NCBI GenBank assembly: GCA_030145385.1
Contig: JAQYVU010000032.1
Span: 1 to 44,333, forward strand
Length of the DNA: 44,333 nt
Source: Desulfococcaceae bacterium
GTDB taxonomy: Bacteria > Desulfobacterota > Desulfobacteria > Desulfobacterales > Desulfosalsimonadaceae
Reading direction: 5' to 3'
Below are positions 7,580 to 14,666 of this stretch, piece after piece. A program made the translations under genes and the position numbers. How positions within the stretch are numbered: the stretch's first letter is position 1; each line of letters starts with the position of its first letter. The notes beneath the pieces were generated by a model that was not told where the DNA came from, ran no database searches, and was given only the letters and a program-made list of their open reading frames with translations.

Positions 7580-8776
7580 ATGCTGGAACACAAAGAAAAA
7601 ATCGGTGTTTATTCCGTGGGGATCAATCTGCTTCTGGTGAGCATCAAGGGAATTCTTGCATATTTTTCCGGTTCCATGGCCCTGGTTGCGGATGCGATTC
7701 ATTCCTCGACCGATGTGATTTCATCTATTACGGTGCTTGCCGGAATCAAAATATCTAAAAGAAAAAACAAAAATTTTCCTTACGGGCTGTATAAGGTTGA
7801 AAATGTCGTTTCTTTGGTAATATCCATTTTTATTTTTTTTGCCGGCTACGAGATCGTAAAAACGGTTTTTTTAAAACCGGTTGAGCTCAAATCCGAATAC
7901 CTGTTTTATGCCATGGCCGGCGTAATCGTCACCATGGGGATTACATTTGTTTTTTCCCGCTATGAACTGCGTCAGGGCCTGGTGACCGGTTCTCCGAGCC
8001 TGATTGCCGATGCCAAGCATATCCGGACGGACATGCTGTTATCAGCCGTTATTTTAACCGGTCTTTTAGGGGGATGCTTTGGATTAAATTTAGACAGGAT
8101 TTCGGCTGTTATTGTTGTGATTATCGCTTTAAAAGCCGGACTCGAAGTTTTTGTCGATGCGTTTCGGGTCCTGCTCGATGTTTCGCTTGATTTTGAAACA
8201 ATGGACTGTGTGAAAACCATTATCCTGGAAAATCCGGGTGTGATTTCAATCAACGGGCTCTGGGGGCGAAATTCCGGCCAGTATAAATTCATCGAGGCGG
8301 ATATTGTTATTAAGGCAAAAAATCTGGAAAAGGCGTATGCGGTCAGCCGCAAGATTGAAAATGAAATCAGGGCACAAGTATCACATGTAGACCATATTCT
8401 GATCCATTATATGCCCCAGGAAAAAGCGACATACGGTGTGGCTGTTCCCTTAAATGAGGACCAGACGAGCCTATCTGAACATTTCGGGGGGGCGCCGTAT
8501 TTTTATCTTGCCGCAATCAGGACAGAAGATAACGCCGTTTTATCGGAAACCTTTCTTTGCAATCCTTTTGCCGAAGAAGAAAAGGGAAAAGGAATTAAAA
8601 TAAGTGAATGGCTTCTGGAAAAAGGCGTTGACAGGGTTTATACCCCTAAGGGGTTTGAGGGAAAAGGTCCGGGATATGTGTTCTCGGATGCGGATGTTGA
8701 AGTGATCGTGGCCGGAGACAGACGTCTTGATGATATCCGGTCTGCTTTTTTAAAAAAAGAGGATACTTTTGGCTGA
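7580..8776 (+). CDS. Cation diffusion facilitator fused to a NifX/NifB-like (FeMo-co biosynthesis) domain
   Basis: The protein has 398 residues. Residues 1-280 are a CDF-type divalent metal/proton antiporter with several membrane spans. It has the two metal-site motifs VADAIHSSTD (helix 2) and IADAKHIRTD (helix 5), plus the C-terminal cytoplasmic dimerisation domain (ADIVIKAKNLEKAYAVSRKI, HILIHY). Residues 287-398 match the dinitrogenase iron-molybdenum cofactor domain family: GVAVPLNEDQTSLSEHFGGA, then GIKISEWLLEKGVDRVYTPK. It probably exports Fe2+, Mn2+, Zn2+ or a similar ion from the cytoplasm; the NifX-like tail may sense or bind a metal cluster. Such fusions are known in anaerobes; the exact metal is unknown. 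The ATG at 7580 is preceded by GAGAGGG. A putative sigma-54 promoter lies 165 bases upstream. Confidence 0.9.
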   Translation: MLEHKEKIGVYSVGINLLLVSIKGILAYFSGSMALVADAIHSSTDVISSITVLAGIKISKRKNKNFPYGLYKVENVVSLVISIFIFFAGYEIVKTVFLKPVELKSEYLFYAMAGVIVTMGITFVFSRYELRQGLVTGSPSLIADAKHIRTDMLLSAVILTGLLGGCFGLNLDRISAVIVVIIALKAGLEVFVDAFRVLLDVSLDFETMDCVKTIILENPGVISINGLWGRNSGQYKFIEADIVIKAKNLEKAYAVSRKIENEIRAQVSHVDHILIHYMPQEKATYGVAVPLNEDQTSLSEHFGGAPYFYLAAIRTEDNAVLSETFLCNPFAEEEKGKGIKISEWLLEKGVDRVYTPKGFEGKGPGYVFSDADVEVIVAGDRRLDDIRSAFLKKEDTFG

Positions 8777-8909
8777 TCACATTTTTGATTTCATATTTCT
8801 AAAAATATTTTGAATTTTTTCTAAATTTTGCCATATCACAAAAAAAATTATCAGCGATGATCCCGGATATCAATTTGTATTTATGATATATTTCGAAATT
8901 CTAAGTTAC

Positions 8910-8925
8910 TGGTATGTTTTATGCA
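8910..8925 (+). promoter_or_regulatory. Putative sigma-54 promoter upstream of the small P-loop protein
   Basis: The sequence tGGTATGTTTTATGCa has GG at 8911-8912 and GC at 8923-8924, spaced by 10 bases. It differs from the sites at 7414 and 20360 at only a few positions. About 100 bases upstream, TTTGAATTTTTTCTAAA (8809-8825) resembles the left arm of the 39-bp inverted repeat, but no matching right arm is present. Support is weaker than for the two complete modules. Confidence 0.42.
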
Positions 8926-9001
8926 TTATAATATTATAGATTAACAGCCGGTATCAAGTATTCAGTCCATGTAATCACGATCAAAAGAGGAGGTGATTAG
9001 A

Positions 9002-9265
9002 ATGCCCAGGGGAGATGAAGCCGGATCATACGGCCAGGAATCGGGAATGGGAAGAGTGCGGGGCGGCGGTTTTGGAGCAGGCCCCGGTAATAACATTGAC
9101 AGGACATCTAAAAAAAATGCTGTCAAAGCTTTACAAGCTCAAACACTACACCACGCTATGGCATCAATTAAACACAAATTTTTGTTTATGAGCACTCAGG
9201 GGCGAGTGGGTACAACCAGCGTTTTAGCAGTTTTGGCCATGGCACTTTCAAAAGAGAGTTCGTGA
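9002..9265 (+). CDS. Small Gly-rich protein ending in a degenerate Mrp/MinD-type P-loop (truncated remnant)
   Basis: This frame encodes 87 residues. The ATG at 9002 has a near-perfect AGGAGGTGA upstream, so it is preferred over the in-frame GTG at 8993. Residues 1-32 (MPRGDEAGSYGQESGMGR and following Gly-rich stretch) resemble the small Gly/Met-rich proteins encoded beside NifX-like and Mrp ATPase genes. Residues 55-84 (IKHKFLFMSTQGRVGTTSVL) align with the P-loop start of Mrp/NBP35 ATPases (typically KHKIxVMSGKGGVGKS), but both catalytic lysines are lost and the rest of the ATPase is missing. It looks like a fused relic of an iron-sulfur carrier cluster that still has a strong ribosome site. 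It cannot hydrolyse ATP as a normal Mrp. Whether the short product is functional is unknown. Confidence 0.6.
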   Translation: MPRGDEAGSYGQESGMGRVRGGGFGAGPGNNIDRTSKKNAVKALQAQTLHHAMASIKHKFLFMSTQGRVGTTSVLAVLAMALSKESS

Positions 9266-9314
9266 TACTGAAAAGATGCAAATAGGCTGAAAAATTAATG
9301 GATTGATATTTGAG

Positions 9315-10931
9315 ATGGAAATCTGTCAACAGTCGGAACTTTATAAGCAAATGGAAACCCGGGATTTTTATCCTCATCCGGCCGACACCATAGAACTGCG
9401 GGAAACGCACATTTCCATGGTGTTTCTGGCGGGCAGCTTTGTCTATAAAATCAAGAAACCGGTCAACCTTGGATTTCTTGATTTCACCACCCTGGAAAAT
9501 CGTGAGTATTATTGCCGACAGGAAGTGCTTTTAAATCGACGACTGACGCAAAATGTATACCTTGATGTGGTTGCCGTTACCTTTAAAAATGGCACTTTTC
9601 ATCTGGGCGGCACGGGTTCGGTTGTGGAATATGCGGTGAAAATGCGCCGGCTTTCCGATACCTGTTCTATGTTACAGCGGCTAAGCACAAATCAAATCCA
9701 TAAAAAGGAAGTTGAGGCGTTGGCAAAAATACTGGCCAGATTTTATAACACTGCCACTGCTGAGAGACAGGTGAATGATTTCGGAACATTGGAAATCATT
9801 GCCACCAATTGCGAAGATAATTTCAGACAAACGGCCATATTTGCGAAAAAATTATTTGATGAACAATTGTTTAAGATTGTTCGATTTTCCATGAACTCGT
9901 TTTTACATCGTCACAAACAGCTTTTTGATAATCGGATTAAAACAAAAAAAAATCGGGATTGCCACGGTGATTTGAGAGCAGGGCATATCTATTATACAGA
10001 TGACGGTATTCAGATCATTGACTGCATTGAATTCAATGATTGCTTCAGGTTTCAGGATGTGGCCTCGGACCTGGCTTTTTTGGCCATGGATCTGGATTAC
10101 GAGGGATATGACAGGATTTCGGAGATTCTTTTGAATGCTTATGTCCGGTATTCCAAAGATTTCAATATTTTTGTTATAATTAATTTTTATAAATGCTATC
10201 GCGCCATGGTTCGATTTAAAGTTAATTGTATCCGGCTGCAGGCCAAAGACCTTTCGGGAGCAAAAAGAAACCGGCTGCTTGCAGGAATGGAGAAATATTT
10301 AAATCTTGCTTACCAATATGCGATGAAGTTTACCCGTCCGATGCTCTGGGTTGTTTGCGGCATGCCGGCGTCAGGCAAAAGCACGATTTCTGAAGAACTT
10401 GCCAATGCATTCGGGATCAAAGTATTTAATTCAGACGTGATTCGTAAGAAAATGTTCGGTTCAATAATGCCGTTTGAAACCGGAATCTACTCAAATGGGG
10501 CAACCTCTCTTACTTACGGCAGACTGTTACTTCTGGCTCAGGAAGAGATTGAAAAAGGAAATTCCGTTATTTTAGATGCCACATTTAAGACAGCGCATCA
10601 TCGCAATGAGGCCAACCTTCTGGCAAAGGATATGGACGCTGACATCATGTTTGTCGAATGTGTTGCACCGGAAAATCTGCTGAAAAAACGGCTGCTGCTG
10701 CGAGAAAACAAACAATTGATCTCTGATGCCAGGATTTCAATCTATGAATCTTTTAAGCAGCAGTTTGAGTCGTTTGAAGAAATAAGCGATGAGCAGCACA
10801 TCATCGTTTATACTCAAAATCTGTTGGATGAATGTATGCAGCGAATTCTTAATTATGATTTCTCAAAGCCGGAGCAGATCAGGAACTGCGTTATTCATCC
10901 ATTGAAGTATTCGAATACGTTTTCAGGATGA
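9315..10931 (+). CDS. Bifunctional APH-like kinase / AAA (zeta-toxin-like) P-loop kinase
   Basis: The protein has 538 residues in two kinase-like domains. Residues 1-340 resemble the aminoglycoside phosphotransferase family: a nucleotide-binding lobe (VFLAGSFVYKIKKPVN), then the catalytic loop CHGDLRAGH near residue 217 and the IIDCIEFND metal-binding segment. Residues 345-510 form an AAA_33-type P-loop kinase with Walker A GMPASGKST near residue 350 and the basic lid RLLLRENKQ. This two-domain architecture recurs in bacteria, often beside universal stress genes; its substrate is not established. Antibiotic resistance should not be assumed. I start at the ATG at 9315; an in-frame TTG lies at 9303, and neither has a strong ribosome site. 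It lies upstream of two Usp genes in the same direction. Confidence 0.85.
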   Translation: MEICQQSELYKQMETRDFYPHPADTIELRETHISMVFLAGSFVYKIKKPVNLGFLDFTTLENREYYCRQEVLLNRRLTQNVYLDVVAVTFKNGTFHLGGTGSVVEYAVKMRRLSDTCSMLQRLSTNQIHKKEVEALAKILARFYNTATAERQVNDFGTLEIIATNCEDNFRQTAIFAKKLFDEQLFKIVRFSMNSFLHRHKQLFDNRIKTKKNRDCHGDLRAGHIYYTDDGIQIIDCIEFNDCFRFQDVASDLAFLAMDLDYEGYDRISEILLNAYVRYSKDFNIFVIINFYKCYRAMVRFKVNCIRLQAKDLSGAKRNRLLAGMEKYLNLAYQYAMKFTRPMLWVVCGMPASGKSTISEELANAFGIKVFNSDVIRKKMFGSIMPFETGIYSNGATSLTYGRLLLLAQEEIEKGNSVILDATFKTAHHRNEANLLAKDMDADIMFVECVAPENLLKKRLLLRENKQLISDARISIYESFKQQFESFEEISDEQHIIVYTQNLLDECMQRILNYDFSKPEQIRNCVIHPLKYSNTFSG

Positions 10932-11001
10932 AATGCCTTGTTCCTGAACCGCTCTGAGCAGTGAGAAAGCCGCTTTAATCATTATTATGAAGGAGAAAAA
11001 A

Positions 11002-12012
11002 ATGTTTAAAAATATTTTAGCTGCCACCGATCTTGTCAGTGTTGCCGATCCGGTGGTGATGGCGGCGGCAAACGTTGCCCAAAAATATCAGGCAAAATTC
11101 CATATACTCCATGTTTTGGAATCAGCCCACGCGGATAATCGGTTGCTTGTAAAACATTTTAAAACCGGAAAAGAGATTATTGTCGATGCGGATTATGAAA
11201 AAGAGGTTCATAAACAAATTGAAAATGTCTACGCCGGAATTCTGGAACCATCTGAAAATAGGGAAATCTGTGTAATGTCCGGCTTCCCATGGGAAGAGAT
11301 TATTCGCTGGTCCAGGTATCTGAATGCAAATATGATTGTCATGGGTCCGCATTCCGGACGGGCAGCGGAAAAAGGGGTTGTCCGAATCGCAGGAAAAATC
11401 GGGAGCACCGTGGAAGGGGTTGTCATGCGGGAAAACTGCCCGGTCATGATCGTCAACCTGACGGCTCAAAACAATATGGCTGAATTTAAAAATATTGTGG
11501 TGGGAGTTGATTTTTCCGTATCCTGTGAATGCGCTTTATCGTTGGCTGCAACGATGGCTGAAACTTCCGGCGCGTGTATTTATCCCTATCATATGATTCC
11601 TGTGGTTCCGTATCCCAAGTACAGCCGGGCGGATTATGAGGCGGATCTGGCCGCCGCAAAGCAGCGGCTTGAAGAATTCTGCTCAAAATTTTTAAATGAC
11701 GTGCCTCATGCGTATAATGTCTGGGGCGGCGCATTGGCCCACCTTGAGATCATTAAATGTGCTGGAAAAAATAAAGCTGATTTGATTATTATGGGATCTC
11801 ATACAAAGGCAAGGGCCGGAAAATGGTATGCCGGCAGTGTGGTCGAACGGACAGGATTTCGGGCAGATTGTCCGGTCATTCTTGTCACGGATCCGGATGC
11901 CCTGTTGGCATGGGATGAGAGTGCATTGCTGAAATCACAAATCGGAAAAGATAAGGATCGCATGATACATGTGTTTGGCAGGCGGAAAACAAAGATAAAA
12001 TCCGGACGATAA
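11002..12012 (+). CDS. Tandem-domain universal stress protein (UspA family)
   Basis: This 336-residue cytoplasmic protein has two UspA folds (about residues 1-155 and 160-305). Each begins with an alternating hydrophobic strand (MFKNILAATDL, then FKNIVVGVDFS). Each ends with the nucleotide-site region (IVMGPHSGRAAEKG, then IIMGSHTKARAGKW) and the terminal strand CPVMIV or CPVILV. The in-frame ATG at 10987 sits just before GGAG, which is the ribosome site for the ATG at 11002, so the shorter start is chosen. The first domain has a spaced variant of the ATP-binding GxxG motif. Its role is probably survival under stress or growth arrest. It lies 30 bases before a second Usp gene. Confidence 0.92.
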   Translation: MFKNILAATDLVSVADPVVMAAANVAQKYQAKFHILHVLESAHADNRLLVKHFKTGKEIIVDADYEKEVHKQIENVYAGILEPSENREICVMSGFPWEEIIRWSRYLNANMIVMGPHSGRAAEKGVVRIAGKIGSTVEGVVMRENCPVMIVNLTAQNNMAEFKNIVVGVDFSVSCECALSLAATMAETSGACIYPYHMIPVVPYPKYSRADYEADLAAAKQRLEEFCSKFLNDVPHAYNVWGGALAHLEIIKCAGKNKADLIIMGSHTKARAGKWYAGSVVERTGFRADCPVILVTDPDALLAWDESALLKSQIGKDKDRMIHVFGRRKTKIKSGR

Positions 12013-12042
12013 GAAATGGATTTTTTACTTTGAGGAGGGTGT

Positions 12043-12981
12043 ATGACAATTCAAAAAAAGTTGCTGGTATTGGTGGATGGTTCCGAACGATCCATACAAA
12101 CGGTTAATTATGTAAAGGATTTTATGCCTGTTGATGAGAATACGCACATTGTTCTGTTTCATGTGTTTAACGGCATGCCGGAAGAATATCCGGCGTTGAC
12201 GGAAAATCCAAATTGTCATAGTGAGGTGCGTCTATTAAGAGAGAGACAAGCGGAACAACAAAGAGCAACCAGGGAGTATCTTGAACGGGCGAAAAACATT
12301 TTGATCTCAGGCGGGTTTTCGGAACGGTTAATTGAAATTAAATTCCATTCCCTGAAACAAGGGGTCGCCAGAGACATAATAAAAGAAGCGAAGAAAGGTT
12401 ACAGTGCAGTCGTCCTGAGAAGGCGGGGAATGGGTGCGCTGGAAAGTATTATTCTTGGCAGTGTTGCCGTCAAGTTGCTACAATCTTTATCATTTATCCC
12501 GATTATCATCGTGGGGCAAACCCCGTCCGTTAAGAAACTTTTGTTTGCCGTGGATACTTCTCCTGCTTCGATGAAAGCGGTTGAATGTACGGCCTCATTG
12601 TTAGGCGGCAATGGGTATGAGGCCTGTATTTTTCATACGATTTTAAGTGTGGAGACGATAGATTTTCAACTATTTGGAAAAAATGATTTGGAAATGTCTA
12701 ATCACTGTATTGAAGCATTAAAATCAAAAGCGGCGTTAACGTTTAAGGCTGTCAAAGACATGTTGACGGTATCTGGTTTTGAATCTGAAAAAATATCTGA
12801 AAAAATAATTACCGGTGTAAGCAGTCGATCCGGTGCCATTGTCGAAGAAGCGGAAGGCGGCGGCTACGGCACAATTGTCGTCGGCCGAAGGGGGCTTTCT
12901 AAAGTTGAGGCTTTTTTCATGGGCAGGGTCGGTCATAAGGTTGTTTATAAAGGTAAAAAATTTACGGTCTGGGTTATCTGA
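12043..12981 (+). CDS. Second tandem-domain universal stress protein (UspA family)
   Basis: The protein has 312 residues with two UspA folds: KKLLVLVDGSERSIQTVNYV starts the first and VKKLLFAVDTSPASMKAVEC the second. The second domain has a clean ATP-type motif (VVGRRGLSKVEAFFMGRVG). In the first, the motif reads LRRRGMGALESIILGS, so its first glycine is replaced. GAGGAGGG lies a few bases before the ATG. It follows the first Usp gene closely and probably shares its transcript. The two proteins are only distantly alike, so this is not a recent duplication. Confidence 0.92.
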   Translation: MTIQKKLLVLVDGSERSIQTVNYVKDFMPVDENTHIVLFHVFNGMPEEYPALTENPNCHSEVRLLRERQAEQQRATREYLERAKNILISGGFSERLIEIKFHSLKQGVARDIIKEAKKGYSAVVLRRRGMGALESIILGSVAVKLLQSLSFIPIIIVGQTPSVKKLLFAVDTSPASMKAVECTASLLGGNGYEACIFHTILSVETIDFQLFGKNDLEMSNHCIEALKSKAALTFKAVKDMLTVSGFESEKISEKIITGVSSRSGAIVEEAEGGGYGTIVVGRRGLSKVEAFFMGRVGHKVVYKGKKFTVWVI

Positions 12982-13286
12982 TAACAGATTTTGGGCAGGG
13001 AAATTCTATGCGGACCGGATGGTCGCTCACAAATCGGATTTCCGAATTGGCCGGGTGGCACATGCGGAGTTGGGCGGCGGGATTCAGTTTAACCCGAACT
13101 GATTTGGGATTCGCCGCATCCGAAGTCCTGAAATACCCTCAACAGAAATAAGGTCTTCAATATTATGCAGTTCAACTTTTTCGTAAATCACGGTCGACTT
13201 CCTGAACTTGTCCAGGTTAATTCGGTAAGTTATAGGTTTCTTTACTTGAGAGGAATTGAGCTAAATGGATAACCATATTATTTTTT
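12982..13286. other. Intergenic region between convergent Usp and methyltransferase genes
   Basis: There is no complete gene or clear terminator in these 305 bases. A short plus-strand frame after the Usp stop (about 12991-13102) reads like protein (KFYADRMVAHKSDFRIGR, then AELGGGIQFNPN, then a stop). It has no start or ribosome site, and I could not assign it to a family. It may be the tail of a lost gene. Confidence 0.5.
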
Positions 13287-14093
13287 TTAAATTTTTCGGC
13301 CAGCAATCAGCAGGCGGGCGCTGACATGGATCATTTCCGGAGTCTCGGCGAACCGGTGGAAGATATCCCTGGCAGCAGCATAGGATTCATCATTTTCTAA
13401 TACAGCCACCTGTTCCGGATTCGGGGGAAAAGACAAAAAAGGGCATACTGCCGCCACATGCAGGACTTCCATGCCGCATGCGGTGAATAGTTCGCGGATC
13501 TTTTTTGGGGTAAAACTTCGGGAAACAAATCCCCCATTGGACTGACTTTTCCCGGAGTCCAGAACTTCGGCAGCGGCTGCCCAGTCATCATTTTTTGCAA
13601 GGTCCAGGGCTTTGCGATACTGGTTTGCCATATCACAGAAGACAAATCCTCCTTGTTTAATGACCCGATGTAATTCTGCCACGGCCTTGTGTGGATTGTC
13701 GCATAATCCTACAGGCGTTCCCAGGGCCAGTGCCATGTCAAAGCTTTCGTCCGCGAGTGTGTGCATATCGCAAATATCTATGACATGACAGGCCTCCACA
13801 CCATCAGACACTCCTTGCTCGTCAATCTGTTCGGAAGCTATACGAATCATTTCCGGTGAAAAATCCGACAGCACCACCCGATGTCCCAGCGGCACCAACC
13901 GGTACACCCATCGTCCCGTGCCGCATCCGGCTTCCAGAATGCGTCCGCCGCCGCCCGGCAGGAGCGGCTCTATAAATCGCCAGCAGGCTTCCTCATACAA
14001 AGCATTAAACCGGGCCATTTTTTTTGTTTGCATGAATGTTAAACGGGATGCCGCGCGTGCATCCCACAGATCGCGTGCTGTTTTTTCGGTCAT
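13287..14093 (-). CDS. Class I SAM-dependent methyltransferase
   Basis: This 268-residue cytoplasmic enzyme has the Rossmann methyltransferase fold. Motif I is ILEAGCGTGRWVYRL (about residue 51), followed by VVLSDFSPEMIRIA (motif II acidic residue) and FDMALALGTP (motif IV). A motif V helix (LHRVIKQGGFVFCDMANQ) follows. The region resembles Methyltransf_25/11 small-molecule methylases. Its substrate cannot be inferred. AAGGA lies 6 bases before the ATG. It is transcribed alone on the minus strand, convergent with the Usp genes and about 320 bases from the zinc-ribbon gene. Confidence 0.9.
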   Translation of the reverse strand: MTEKTARDLWDARAASRLTFMQTKKMARFNALYEEACWRFIEPLLPGGGGRILEAGCGTGRWVYRLVPLGHRVVLSDFSPEMIRIASEQIDEQGVSDGVEACHVIDICDMHTLADESFDMALALGTPVGLCDNPHKAVAELHRVIKQGGFVFCDMANQYRKALDLAKNDDWAAAAEVLDSGKSQSNGGFVSRSFTPKKIRELFTACGMEVLHVAAVCPFLSFPPNPEQVAVLENDESYAAARDIFHRFAETPEMIHVSARLLIAGRKI

Positions 14094-14223
14094 GGTTATC
14101 CTTTTTTTTATCGTATAGGTGTTTTGTTTGATATGTTAAATTTTGAAGATTTTGAAAAAAAATGTTCTGCATATCCATTGTGGTTAAGTTGTGTTTAAAA
14201 AAATAGATTTTGCTGAAATGTCG

Positions 14224-14284
14224 GGTGCATTCCATGCACCATTATTGAGCATGAAGGCTTTCGCATGGTGCGTAAAACGCAACC
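14224..14284. repeat. Two adjacent short perfect hairpins
   Basis: GGTGCAT-TCC-ATGCACC (14224-14240) and TGCGT-AAA-ACGCA (14269-14281) lie 28 bases apart in the gap between the methyltransferase and zinc-ribbon genes. They contain related GGTGC/GCACC elements and may be remains of a dispersed intergenic repeat. No coding function is seen. Confidence 0.4.
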
Positions 14285-14318
14285 TGCCTGAGTGAAGTGG
14301 ATAACTATGAAAAATATT

Positions 14319-14405
14319 TTACCACAGAGAGCACAGAGGACACAGAGAAAAAGATTGTATTTTCAAATTCTCCCTTTGTGATCTCAGTGTGCTCTGTGGT
14401 GAATT
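14319..14405. repeat. CACAGAG-type intergenic inverted repeat
   Basis: The left arm contains three copies of CACAGAG (ACCACAGAGAGCACAGAGG, then ACACAGAG). The right arm is its approximate reverse complement, ending GTGTGCTCTGTGGTGAA. The whole forms an imperfect palindrome of about 87 bases. Similar ACCACAGAG...CTCTGTGGT elements are scattered between genes in many environmental bacterial genomes. It lies between the methyltransferase start and the zinc-ribbon stop and may act as a transcription end. Confidence 0.7.
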
Positions 14406-14414
14406 TTACATGAA

Positions 14415-14618
14415 CTATCTTGGCGTCAGGCTGTCTCCTTTCCCGGAAAGGGTGCATTGTGTAAAATCAATTTTTTTACCGCACTTGGAACAAACATGTG
14501 TTTTATCAAATTCATCTGAAAAGATTTCATTTTCCGCACCGCATTCCGGGCAATTACAGACAAACGATTTTAATTCTCTGAATTGTTCGAATCCGGGGCA
14601 ATGTTGGGGTGTTGTCAT
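14415..14618 (-). CDS. Small zinc-ribbon protein
   Basis: This 67-residue protein has two CxxC pairs (CPECGAENEIFSDEFDKTHVC, broken here as CPEC at about residues 23-26 and CSKC at about 42-45), plus CNC just before the first pair. This pattern binds one zinc in a rubredoxin-like or zinc-ribbon fold. A strong AAGGAGG precedes the ATG, so it is very likely translated. It lies 48 bases after the P-type ATPase gene on the same strand and may be co-transcribed. Its function is unknown. Confidence 0.8.
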   Translation of the reverse strand: MTTPQHCPGFEQFRELKSFVCNCPECGAENEIFSDEFDKTHVCSKCGKKIDFTQCTLSGKGDSLTPR

Positions 14619-14666
14619 AAGAACCTCCTTTTAAATAATTTAAAATTGTTAGCTGGTTGAAAAAAC

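Noticed and set aside
9315-10931. Antibiotic-resistance (aminoglycoside) gene
   Set aside because: The APH-like domain belongs to a fused kinase architecture with no established drug substrate.
12833-13102. 89-codon frame overlapping the Usp gene end
   Set aside because: It lies mostly in the second frame of the Usp gene; only the tail past 12991 looks protein-like and is noted separately.
14319-14405. CRISPR repeat
   Set aside because: CACAGAG units are not spaced by unique spacers of constant length; they form an inverted palindrome instead.
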